Of a stretch of 6,350 bases of DNA, positions 1 to 5,248 are shown piece after piece. The notes below the pieces were generated by a model, which was given only the letters and a program-made list of their open reading frames with translations, made no database searches and had not been told where the DNA came from. The stretch spans positions 6,281 through 12,630 of the forward strand of contig DDBM01000009.1 in assembly GCA_002333125.1 (NCBI GenBank), read 5' to 3'. The position numbers were made by a program, and so were the translations under genes. Position 1 is the first letter of the stretch. Each line of letters starts with the position of its first letter. Origin of the DNA: Moraxellaceae bacterium UBA2032 (GTDB taxonomy: Bacteria > Pseudomonadota > Gammaproteobacteria > Pseudomonadales > Moraxellaceae).

Positions 1-1
1 T

Positions 2-40
2 CTTGTAACTCCTACTGCTCAAGGATATGTACAACCATGA
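2..40 (+). CDS. 3' end of an upstream gene (partial), possibly the first gene of the efflux operon
   Basis: Reading from base 2 gives an open frame of 12 codons (LVTPTAQGYVQP) closed by TGA at 38-40. That TGA overlaps the ATG of the macA-like gene as ATGA. Such 4-nt overlaps are typical of translationally coupled operon genes, and the two downstream junctions in this window also overlap. A TolC-type outer-membrane channel would be a sensible neighbour of a MacAB pump, but 12 residues are too few to identify any family. The product is unknown and an upstream TolC gene is only an inference. A chance open frame of this length cannot be excluded. Confidence 0.4.
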   Translation, partial: LVTPTAQGYVQP

Positions 41-1194
41 ATCGTTTTAAATATATCACTATATTGGTATTAATCATTATCACAGCAGGCGGGTTTTGGG
101 GCTATAAAACGTGGCATACAAGTGATGATGTTCAACGCTATCGCACGCAAATACTAGCACAAGGCGATATTCAACAAAGCGTGACGGCAACAGGCACACT
201 TAATCCTGTGCGTGTCGTTAGTGTAGGTACACAAGTCTCGGGTATCGTTAAAAAATTGTATGTTGATTTTAATGACGAAGTAACACAAGGCCAGATTTTA
301 CTTGAGATTGACCCCGACTTGTTACAAGCCAAATTACAACAAAGTCAGGCATCATTAAATAGTGCTAAAGCCAAACTTAACTTGGCACAAAATACCACGC
401 TACGGATGCACGATTTGTTTAAACAAGGTTATTTATCGCGTCAAGAGTTAGACACTGCTGAAGCGGATTTAGCAACCAACAATGCCCAATATCAACAAAT
501 TTCTGCTCAAGTCCAAAGCGATAAAGTTAATTTGGACAATACCATTATTAGGTCACCCGTTTCAGGCGTGGTACTTAATCGTGATATTGATGAAGGCCAA
601 ACAGTAGCCGCGAGCTTTCAAACACCAACGCTGATTAAAATTGCTCAAGACCTGAGCAAAATGCAAATTAATGCCAGTTTTAGCGAAGCCGATTTGGGCA
701 AACTCAAAGTAGGACAACAAGCGACGTTTAGAGTAGATGCTTTTCCTGAGGCACAATATACAGGTGTAGTGCGGCAAATTCGTCTTAACCCAACCACCCA
801 ACAAAATGTAGTGACTTATGATGTTGTGGTTGATGTTGATAACAAAGAACTCAATTTATTACCAGGGATGACCGCTTATGTTGATATTATTTTAGAGCAA
901 CGAAACAAGGTGTTGTTATTACCCAATGCCGCCTTACGTTTTAAACCTCAAGTTAGCAAAGATAAAAAATCAAGCAGCGACACAGCAGCAGCCAAAAGCA
1001 ACACCACAAATCGGGGTTTAGCCAAAGTGTATGTATTAGAAAACGGCCAAGCTAAAGAATTACATATTAAAACAGGCATTAGTAATGGTAAGTTTACCGA
1101 GGTTTTATCGGACGAACTTAAAAAAGGTAGCACGGTGATTATAGGTGATAGCCAAGCCACCAATACCAAAGCCACCAAAATGCGAGGCTTTTAA
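37..1194 (+). CDS. macA: MacA-like periplasmic adaptor (membrane fusion protein) of a tripartite ABC efflux pump
   Basis: This 385-residue protein links an inner-membrane ABC transporter to an outer-membrane channel. Residues 6-22 form a single N-terminal membrane anchor after the basic MNRFK start, so most of the chain is periplasmic. The first half of the lipoyl/barrel-sandwich domain spans about 60-93 (VGTQVSGIV, then VTQGQILLEID). An alpha-helical hairpin rich in Gln, Ala and Leu follows at about 94-165. The second lipoyl half is at 166-205 (IIRSPVSGVVLNRDIDEGQ), the beta-barrel at about 206-285 and a membrane-proximal domain at 286-385. A Lys/Ser/Ala-rich insert at about 305-326 (KDKKSSSDTAAAK) looks like a flexible loop. 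AAGGA at 21-25 lies 11 nt before the ATG, a rather long spacing. The length is normal for the family (about 370-390). The substrate cannot be read from the sequence; macrolides, peptides and lipopeptides are known for relatives. The symbol reflects family membership, not proven orthology. Confidence 0.88.
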   Translation: MNRFKYITILVLIIITAGGFWGYKTWHTSDDVQRYRTQILAQGDIQQSVTATGTLNPVRVVSVGTQVSGIVKKLYVDFNDEVTQGQILLEIDPDLLQAKLQQSQASLNSAKAKLNLAQNTTLRMHDLFKQGYLSRQELDTAEADLATNNAQYQQISAQVQSDKVNLDNTIIRSPVSGVVLNRDIDEGQTVAASFQTPTLIKIAQDLSKMQINASFSEADLGKLKVGQQATFRVDAFPEAQYTGVVRQIRLNPTTQQNVVTYDVVVDVDNKELNLLPGMTAYVDIILEQRNKVLLLPNAALRFKPQVSKDKKSSSDTAAAKSNTTNRGLAKVYVLENGQAKELHIKTGISNGKFTEVLSDELKKGSTVIIGDSQATNTKATKMRGF

Positions 1195-1901
1195 TGACTG
1201 ATACCATTATTGATGTGAGTCATATTGCCAAAACCTATTACACCGAAGCAGGCGCATTACCTGTCTTACACGATGTTAATTTAACGGTACAGCGTGGTGA
1301 GTTTATTGCCATTATGGGTGCATCTGGCTCGGGTAAATCGACTTTTATGAATTTATTGGGGTGCTTAGACGGTGCTAACCAAGGTGAATATTTATTAGCT
1401 AATCAAGCCGTTTCTAAGCTCAGTAAAGACCAATTAGCGCATTTGCGTAACAAAGTGATTGGCTTTGTATTTCAAGGCTTTAACTTATTGTCACGCACGT
1501 CATTAGTTGACAATGTGGCCTTACCTTTGGTGTATGCAGGGGTAAATAAAGCGCAGCGTCAACAACGCGCCCTTGCTATGCTCGACAAAGTAGGACTACT
1601 GCGTTTTGCACAGCAACGCCCCAATCAAATTTCGGGTGGTCAACAACAACGAGTAGCCATTGCGCGCGCCCTCGTTAATCAACCTACCCTACTTTTAGCC
1701 GACGAACCCACAGGCAATTTAGACAGCAAAACCAGCCATGATGTGATGTCGTTATTTTGTCAGCTCAATGACGAAGGCATTACCATTATGTTAGTGACCC
1801 ACGAAATAGACATTGCCGCCTACGCCAAACGATTAGTAGTCTTTAGTGATGGTGCCATTATTGAAGACAAAGCCGTGACTGACAGGAGGTGGCCATGTTA
1901 A
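1194..1901 (+). CDS. ABC transporter ATPase, MacB/LolD type (separate nucleotide-binding subunit)
   Basis: This 235-residue cytoplasmic ATPase drives the permease encoded next. All ABC motifs are visible: Walker A GASGSGKST at 42-50, Q-loop Gln94 (FVFQGFNLL), signature ISGGQQQR at 146-153, Walker B LLLADEP at 166-172 with catalytic Glu171, D-loop NLDS at 175-178 and H-loop His203 (VTHE). The insert between Walker A and the signature and the phrase GFVFQGFNLL are typical of the MacB/LolD/FtsE branch. The ATG overlaps the macA stop by one base (TAATG), and GAGG at 1184-1187 inside macA gives a 6-nt spacing, so translational coupling is likely. The chain ends soon after the ATPase core (about residue 225), so it is a stand-alone subunit rather than the N-terminal part of a fused MacB. 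A LolD-like role was considered, but the macA neighbour favours efflux. Confidence 0.92.
   Translation: MTDTIIDVSHIAKTYYTEAGALPVLHDVNLTVQRGEFIAIMGASGSGKSTFMNLLGCLDGANQGEYLLANQAVSKLSKDQLAHLRNKVIGFVFQGFNLLSRTSLVDNVALPLVYAGVNKAQRQQRALAMLDKVGLLRFAQQRPNQISGGQQQRVAIARALVNQPTLLLADEPTGNLDSKTSHDVMSLFCQLNDEGITIMLVTHEIDIAAYAKRLVVFSDGAIIEDKAVTDRRWPC
1884..1890 (+). promoter_or_regulatory. Strong Shine-Dalgarno that decides the start of the permease gene
   Basis: AGGAGGT lies inside the 3' end of the ATPase gene, ending 4 nt before the ATG at 1895. An in-frame GTG at 1889 overlaps this site and so cannot be the start that uses it. The ATG at 1895 (MLIPMLYEAL) is therefore preferred. A further ATG at 1907 is less well spaced. 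Confidence 0.8.
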
Positions 1902-3115
1902 TTCCCATGCTCTACGAAGCGTTGGTGGCGATGGCTGCTAATCGTATGCGTACTTTTTTGACTATGTTAGGCATGATGATTGGTGTCGCCTCGGTGGTGT
2001 TAATGGTCGCCATTGGTCAGTCTGCGCGTGATGCAGTACAAAAAACCATTGACTCGATGGGCAGTCATTTATTTATTGTGTTGGCAGGCTCGGCAAACTC
2101 GGGCGGTGTACGCTCAGGCAGTGGTGGACTTAACACCCTCACCGCCGACGATGCTAAAGCGATTAGCGAGCTACAAGGCGTTAATGTGACTGCGCCTGTG
2201 GTACAAGCACGCCAACAATTAGTGTATGGCTCGATTAACTGGAATAGTGATGTTTTTGGCAGTAGTGCCGATTACTTAATCGCGCGTGACTGGACAATTG
2301 CTCAAGGTAATGCCTTTGATGAAAGCGATGTACGTCAGTCGCGGCGTGTGGCGTTAATTGGTTCATCAACCGCTGAGACTTTATTTGGAAATGATAACCC
2401 TATTGGGCAAACGATTCGTATTGGACGCACCCCGTTTGAAATTGTAGGCGTATTAGGCAGCAAAGGCCAAAGCCTTGATGGACGCGACCAAGATGACACC
2501 GTGATTGTGCCATTAAGTGCCGCGCAACGTTATTTGGTAGGTAATCGTTGGCGTTCATCAGTACGAATGATTTTAGTACAAGCCACCTCTAACGAAGTCA
2601 TGCCTCAACTTGAATATGATATGGATGCTTTACTGCGTCAACGTCATAAAATTCCTGTAGAAGGTGATGCTGATTTTTCATTAAATAATTTAGCCGCTAT
2701 TGCCGAAACTGCTGCAAAAACAGCACAAACCATGTCGTTATTATTAGGCGCGATTGCTTCTATTTCGTTGCTTGTGGGCGGTATTGGTATTATGAACATT
2801 ATGTTGGTTTCGGTGACCGAACGCACCCGCGAAATTGGCATTAGAATGGCGATTGGTGCGCGGCAACGCGATGTATTAAGCCAATTTTTGCTAGAGTCCT
2901 TAATGATTTCGGTGACTGGTGGCGCGATTGGCTTATGCGTAGGCATAGGCGGTGCAATGCTAGTTGGTTCTATTTGGAGTGTAACGATTGGTATTTCTTG
3001 GAGTGCCGTAGTACTTGCATTTAGTATTTCGGCCTTTACGGGCGTATTTTTTGGTTTTTATCCTGCCCTTAAAGCATCTCGTTTAGACCCCATCGAGGCT
3101 TTGCGGTATCATTAG
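1895..3115 (+). CDS. ABC transporter permease, MacB/FtsX-like (separate membrane subunit)
   Basis: This 406-residue inner-membrane subunit of the efflux pump has the MacB topology of four transmembrane helices. TM1 is at about 20-42 (FLTMLGMMIGVASVVLMVAIG), followed by a large periplasmic domain at 43-278. TM2 is at about 280-305 (LLLGAIASISLLVGGIGIMNIML), TM3 at about 330-358 and TM4 at about 368-390. The cytoplasmic loop after TM2 carries the family hallmark TERTREIGIRMAIGAR (308-323), where the ATPase docks. The C-terminus PALKASRLDPIEALRYH is also characteristic. The periplasmic domain includes a Gly/Ser-rich stretch at 65-79. The start is fixed by the Shine-Dalgarno at 1884-1890, giving a 7-nt overlap with the ATPase gene. 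In E. coli MacB this module is fused behind the ATPase; here it is a separate protein. It probably dimerises and couples ATP hydrolysis to substrate movement through MacA. Confidence 0.9.
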   Translation: MLIPMLYEALVAMAANRMRTFLTMLGMMIGVASVVLMVAIGQSARDAVQKTIDSMGSHLFIVLAGSANSGGVRSGSGGLNTLTADDAKAISELQGVNVTAPVVQARQQLVYGSINWNSDVFGSSADYLIARDWTIAQGNAFDESDVRQSRRVALIGSSTAETLFGNDNPIGQTIRIGRTPFEIVGVLGSKGQSLDGRDQDDTVIVPLSAAQRYLVGNRWRSSVRMILVQATSNEVMPQLEYDMDALLRQRHKIPVEGDADFSLNNLAAIAETAAKTAQTMSLLLGAIASISLLVGGIGIMNIMLVSVTERTREIGIRMAIGARQRDVLSQFLLESLMISVTGGAIGLCVGIGGAMLVGSIWSVTIGISWSAVVLAFSISAFTGVFFGFYPALKASRLDPIEALRYH

Positions 3116-3124
3116 GCATTAAAG

Positions 3125-3158
3125 TCACGGTTTAACCCTTTAGGTGCTTAAATCGTGA
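3125..3158 (+). other. Intergenic hairpin between the efflux operon and ysxC
   Basis: TCACGGTTTAA (3125-3135) pairs with TTAAATCGTGA (3148-3158), an 11-bp stem with one G:U pair around a 12-nt loop. It lies 9 nt after the permease stop. No T-run follows on the + strand, so it is not a standard rho-independent terminator. It could protect the 3' end of the efflux mRNA, attenuate read-through into ysxC or bind a regulator. The fold is visible in the sequence; a role is inference. Confidence 0.5.
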
Positions 3159-3184
3159 TGGCCTGACTCTAACTGGAATGTCCC

Positions 3185-3880
3185 ATGACTGCTCAATACA
3201 CCATGCTTACCCTGCTGCGCCAAGCTACTTTTTTGACCAGCGCACCGCGTTTGTCGGCTTGCCCCCCGACCATTGTTTACGAAGCCGCGTTTGCAGGACG
3301 CTCTAATGCAGGAAAATCCAGTGCAATTAATACCTTAACCAATCAACGTCAATTAGCACGCGCCTCCAAAACACCAGGCCGCACGCAATTACTCAATTAT
3401 TTTAGTTTAGATGAACAACGCTGCTTAGTCGATTTACCCGGTTATGGTTATGCGGCCGTGCCTTTGGCCGTTAAAGAAGCATGGCAAAAAGAACTCGAAA
3501 ACTACCTTTTAAAGCGCGACAGCTTACAAGGTTTGATTGTGTTGATGGATATTCGTCATCCTTTGCAAAAATATGACGAAATGCTACTCAATTGGGCGCA
3601 AAAACGCAATTTACGGGTACATATTTTGCTGACAAAAGCCGATAAATTAAATCGTAGCCCTGCCTTAGCCGCATTACAATCTATGCAAAAACAGCTTAAA
3701 GAAAAAGATATTGTAGCAACGGTACAGTTGTTTTCGGCTTTACGACGTATAGGTTTAGAAGAAGCGGCACAGGTTTTGGGTGAATGGTTAAATTATCCGC
3801 CTGCTGCTGTGGAATTAGCAGAAGAAGTTAGCGCACCTATTGTTGAGGGTGAATTAACCAACGAAACTAAAGATATTTAA
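3185..3880 (+). CDS. ysxC: Ribosome-biogenesis GTPase YsxC/EngB (YihA)
   Basis: This 231-residue cytoplasmic TRAFAC-class GTPase belongs to the EngB family, whose studied members are needed for large ribosomal subunit assembly and are often essential. The G motifs appear in order: G1 GRSNAGKS (38-45), G2 within KTPGRTQ (62-68), G3 DLPGYG (83-88), G4 TKADK (150-154) and G5 SAL at 184-186. The GRSNAGKS and DLPGYGYA forms are diagnostic of EngB. The conserved core ends near residue 203, and the acidic tail EEVSAPIVEGELTNETKD makes it slightly longer than the usual 195-215 residues. The first ATG has a weak GGA at 3175-3177, 7 nt upstream. A second ATG at 3203 (MLTLLRQATF) also fits the family and has no better ribosome-binding site, so the start is moderately certain. 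The 69-nt gap and hairpin suggest a transcription unit separate from the efflux genes, but no clear promoter was seen. Confidence 0.95.
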   Translation: MTAQYTMLTLLRQATFLTSAPRLSACPPTIVYEAAFAGRSNAGKSSAINTLTNQRQLARASKTPGRTQLLNYFSLDEQRCLVDLPGYGYAAVPLAVKEAWQKELENYLLKRDSLQGLIVLMDIRHPLQKYDEMLLNWAQKRNLRVHILLTKADKLNRSPALAALQSMQKQLKEKDIVATVQLFSALRRIGLEEAAQVLGEWLNYPPAAVELAEEVSAPIVEGELTNETKDI

Positions 3881-3888
3881 CCCATAAA

Positions 3889-3931
3889 GTCGAGTAAGAC
3901 ATTTTTAAACTCGACCCATATTTTTATTTTT
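3889..3931 (+). terminator. Probable rho-independent terminator after ysxC
   Basis: GTCGAGT (3889-3895) pairs perfectly with ACTCGAC (3909-3915) around a 13-nt loop. A T-rich stretch, TATTTTTATTTTT (3919-3931), follows. The stem is short and the T-run is interrupted, so termination may be partial. It sits 9 nt after the ysxC stop and 15 nt before the next ATG, so it could also act as an attenuator or a 5' UTR element for the following gene. Confidence 0.55.
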
Positions 3932-3945
3932 AATAGAGAGCTATT

Positions 3946-4353
3946 ATGACTATTTCTAACTACGGTGACTTATTAGCCGAAGCTGCACAACAAGCCCAGC
4001 CACAACGTCTATTGTTTACCTTTGCCAAAGTTAGCCTACCCGAAAAAAGTAATGAGCAGCAAAAAAAAGCCTTTGAACAGCAACAAGGTGGCGAGCTTAG
4101 CCCTATTATGTGTGTTGATAAATTGCTTGAAGAATTAAGCGATTTTGCGAGTTTAGTTAAAGAAGCAGACCTCACAGGTAACGCATGGGATATTGCATTT
4201 GTTAGCACGATGTCGGGCAAAAATGGGGTTGCACCCACCAGTGAAGATGCCAATCGAATGTTAGACAGAATGATTGAGTCTATTAATAACGGTAATATTA
4301 GTTTTTATTTGGCGTTTAATCGGGCGGGCGATTTGCTGCAATTTAAGCTTTAA
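3946..4353 (+). CDS. Conserved hypothetical protein, 135 residues
   Basis: This is a small soluble protein with no signal peptide or membrane segment. It has an amphipathic N-terminal helix (YGDLLAEAAQQAQPQRLLF) and a Gln/Lys-rich helix at 36-47 (SNEQQKKAFEQQ). The segment GGELSPIMCVDKLLEEL (48-64) includes the only cysteine, Cys56. WDIAFVSTMSGKNGVAPTSEDANRMLDRMIESI (81-113) and a strand-like end NISFYLAFNRAGDLLQFKL follow. The pattern matches, from memory, a small proteobacterial family that databases often label 'ribonucleotide reductase subunit alpha'. It is far too short for a real NrdA and shows no NrdA radical-site motifs, so that label would be misleading. GAGAG at 3936-3940 gives a 5-nt spacing to the ATG. 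It lies 65 nt after ysxC on the same strand, with a terminator-like hairpin between, so co-transcription is uncertain. Function unknown; the coding call is strong because of codon pattern and family resemblance. Confidence 0.8.
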   Translation: MTISNYGDLLAEAAQQAQPQRLLFTFAKVSLPEKSNEQQKKAFEQQQGGELSPIMCVDKLLEELSDFASLVKEADLTGNAWDIAFVSTMSGKNGVAPTSEDANRMLDRMIESINNGNISFYLAFNRAGDLLQFKL

Positions 4354-4375
4354 AATCAAGTTAGTGGTTGTGCTT

Positions 4376-4428
4376 GGCTTCGACTACGCTCAGCCAACGC
4401 AATAATGCACCCTGAGCCTGTCGAAGGG
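4376..4428. repeat. Palindromic intergenic repeat, CTTCGAC...GCTCAG type
   Basis: CTTCGACTACGCTCAG (4378-4393) is inverted as CTGAGCCTGTCGAAG (4412-4426). This gives a 7-bp outer stem and a 6-bp inner stem with a small internal bulge around an 18-nt loop. Each half also has its own short closing stem: GGCT/AGCC at 4376-4379 and 4392-4395, and CCCT/AGGG at 4410-4413 and 4425-4428. The core resembles, from memory, a short palindromic repeat common in intergenic DNA of diverse bacteria. It lies 22 nt after the 135-residue gene. With no T-run it is not a classical terminator, though it could stabilise the 3' end. Confidence 0.7.
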
Positions 4429-4445
4429 TTAAAGCTCAAGTGCCA

Positions 4446-4475
4446 TAGCCTGTGTTCGTTGCACGTAACACGGGA
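4446..4475 (+). repeat. REP-like palindrome, copy 1 (TAGCCtGTgT family)
   Basis: CCTGTGTT (4449-4456) pairs with AACACGGG (4467-4474), an 8-bp stem with one G:U pair around a 10-nt loop. Read on the + strand, it begins TAGCCTGTGT and ends AACACGGGA. The second element at 4523-4552, read on the - strand, begins TAGCCCGTAT and ends AATACGGA, with the same overall length of 30 nt. The two therefore look like diverged copies in opposite orientation. Confidence 0.55.
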
Positions 4476-4522
4476 TTTATGACAGAGTTAAGACAGCAAG
4501 TATATGTTTTACAAAAATTTAT

Positions 4523-4552
4523 TCCGTATTCCGCAATGCTGCATACGGGCTA
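4523..4552 (-). repeat. REP-like palindrome, copy 2, possibly doubling as the higBA terminator
   Basis: CCGTAT (4524-4529) pairs with ATACGG (4543-4548). Inside it GCA (4533-4535) pairs with TGC (4540-4542), giving an interrupted 9-bp hairpin. On the - strand, which is downstream of higA, the stem is followed by AATAAATTTTTG (4511-4522 in reverse), so it resembles a terminator for the leftward higBA transcript. It is the inverted counterpart of the element at 4446-4475. The TAGCCCG...CGG pattern resembles REP-type elements seen in many gammaproteobacteria (recall, not searched). Confidence 0.6.
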
Positions 4553-4565
4553 CGATACTGTAGCC
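4548..4565. repeat. Perfect small inverted repeat next to copy 2
   Basis: GGCTAC (4548-4553) and GTAGCC (4560-4565) form a perfect 6-bp stem with a 6-nt loop. The left arm shares bases with copy 2, so the two folds are mutually exclusive at 4548. This is 13 nt beyond the higA stop codon. The right arm continues into TAGCCTGTGT (4561-4570), an exact 10-base repeat of 4446-4455. Confidence 0.55.
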
Positions 4566-4578
4566 TGTGTGAGCCACC

Positions 4579-4947
4579 TTATGCGTGTTTGGGTGTTAAG
4601 GTATGATACGGCTTAATATGCGCCAATATATCTACCAATGACTCTTGCGCCACCTCAATATCATAATGCGCTTGTAGGCGTAAAAAAAAGCCATTTGATA
4701 CACCAAAATAACGGCATAAGCGCAAATCGGTATCTGCCGTCACTGACCGCTTTCCTGCAACAATATCGCCAATACGTTGTGGCGAAACACTAATATCTTT
4801 AGCCAAGCGATATTTGCTTAATGCAAGTGGTTTTAAAAACTCCTCAAACAGTATTTCACCCACATGAACAGGCGCAAGACGTGGCTCATTGGGATCAGCC
4901 ACATCACTAAAATCAATTTTATCTAAATCGTGAATAGAATAAGTCAT
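4579..4947 (-). CDS. higA: HigA-family antitoxin, XRE-type helix-turn-helix
   Basis: This 122-residue antitoxin should bind and neutralise the HigB toxin encoded just upstream and repress the shared promoter. The HigA hallmark RLAPVHVGEILFEEFLKPLALSKYRLAK spans 23-50. The helix-turn-helix lies at about 43-68 (YRLAKDI, then SPQRIGDIVAGKRSV), followed by TADTDLRLCRYFGVSNGFFLRLQAHYDIE (70-98). Typical family members read EFWLNLQ where this one has GFFLRLQ. The first 22 residues form an extra acidic N-terminal segment (DLDKIDFSDVADPNEP) ahead of the usual start of the family, giving 122 rather than roughly 95-105 residues. The frame is open further upstream to 5067, but that part overlaps higB out of frame. 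The ATG at 4947 has GAGGA (4955-4959 reversed) at 7-nt spacing and is clearly the start. The gap to the higB stop is 10 nt, and the Shine-Dalgarno overlaps that stop, so the genes are probably coupled. Confidence 0.93.
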   Translation of the reverse strand: MTYSIHDLDKIDFSDVADPNEPRLAPVHVGEILFEEFLKPLALSKYRLAKDISVSPQRIGDIVAGKRSVTADTDLRLCRYFGVSNGFFLRLQAHYDIEVAQESLVDILAHIKPYHTLTPKHA

Positions 4948-4954
4948 AATAAAG

Positions 4955-4959
4955 TCCTC
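4955..4959 (-). promoter_or_regulatory. higA Shine-Dalgarno overlapping the higB stop
   Basis: GAGGA on the - strand lies 7 nt before the higA ATG and shares bases with the higB TGA stop (4958-4960). It fixes the antitoxin start at 4947 and suggests that antitoxin translation is helped by ribosomes finishing the toxin. The toxin has no comparable site. Confidence 0.75.
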
Positions 4960-5242
4960 AATGATAATCCACAATTTCAACATCGTAAGCATGACCATTT
5001 TGCCATCTAAAACACAGTCTCCATTGCTTGTTAAGTCGGATACTGTACTCGCCGTCACGATCACCATGCAAAGCCTCTAAATGATTAGAGGGCGGTGAGC
5101 GCAAGTCTTCCAATATCTCCGCTTCATTTAAAAGCAACAATTTACGCTGTGCTACTTTTTTGACATCCGCACCAAAACGGCGGGCGTTAATACCCACAAA
5201 AACAGCGGCGGTGTGTTTACACTTAAATGATTGTATGCTCAT
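4958..5242 (-). CDS. higB: HigB-family toxin (RelE/ParE superfamily mRNA interferase)
   Basis: This 94-residue toxin is predicted to cleave mRNA on the ribosome, as characterised HigB proteins do. It starts MSIQSFKCKH, matching the usual SFKxK start of the family. It continues with RRFGADVKKVAQRKLLLLNEAEILEDLRSPPSNHLEALHGDRDGEYSIRLNKQWRLCFRW and ends DVEIVDYH. The C-terminal Tyr93-His94 and Arg75 of the WR motif correspond to functionally important residues of the Proteus HigB (Tyr91, His92, Arg73). Position 59 is His in LEALHGDR, where Proteus HigB has Lys57; the Proteus His54 position is Glu56. The length is normal. Toxin-before-antitoxin order is the hallmark of higBA. An in-frame TAA at 5252-5254 rules out an upstream start. 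No Shine-Dalgarno precedes the ATG, and the promoter lies directly next to it, so the mRNA is probably leaderless. Confidence 0.93.
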   Translation of the reverse strand: MSIQSFKCKHTAAVFVGINARRFGADVKKVAQRKLLLLNEAEILEDLRSPPSNHLEALHGDRDGEYSIRLNKQWRLCFRWQNGHAYDVEIVDYH

Positions 5243-5248
5243 ATTTTG

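Larger units (their letters stand above)
4354..4578. other. Gene-free convergence zone filled with short palindromes
   Basis: This 225-nt stretch separates the rightward 135-residue gene from leftward higBA. I see no credible open reading frame, tRNA or promoter in it. It holds the three palindromic repeats and the small inverted repeat listed separately, and about 45 nt (4476-4522) with nothing recognisable. No transposase remnant is visible. Confidence 0.7.

Noticed and set aside
562..1178. Two antisense open frames across macA
   Set aside because: Shadow frames of a well-conserved adaptor gene, with no ribosome-binding site or recognisable product.
1889..1891. GTG at 1889 as the start of the permease gene
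   Set aside because: It lies within the AGGAGGT Shine-Dalgarno itself; the ATG at 1895 has correct spacing.
2644..2946. Antisense open frame within the permease gene
   Set aside because: It is antisense to the conserved TM2/TM3 region and reflects codon bias of the real gene.
3960..4253. Antisense open frame within the 135-residue gene
   Set aside because: Its Ser/Cys-rich translation is a reverse reading of the Gln/Ala-rich sense strand; the sense frame has the SD and family resemblance.
4376..4570. CRISPR array
   Set aside because: The repeats are few, diverged, oppositely oriented and unevenly spaced, with no cas genes nearby.
4579..5067. Long 162-residue version of the HigA frame starting inside higB
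   Set aside because: The first 40 residues overlap higB out of frame and look unlike the family; the ATG at 4947 with GAGGA is a much better start.
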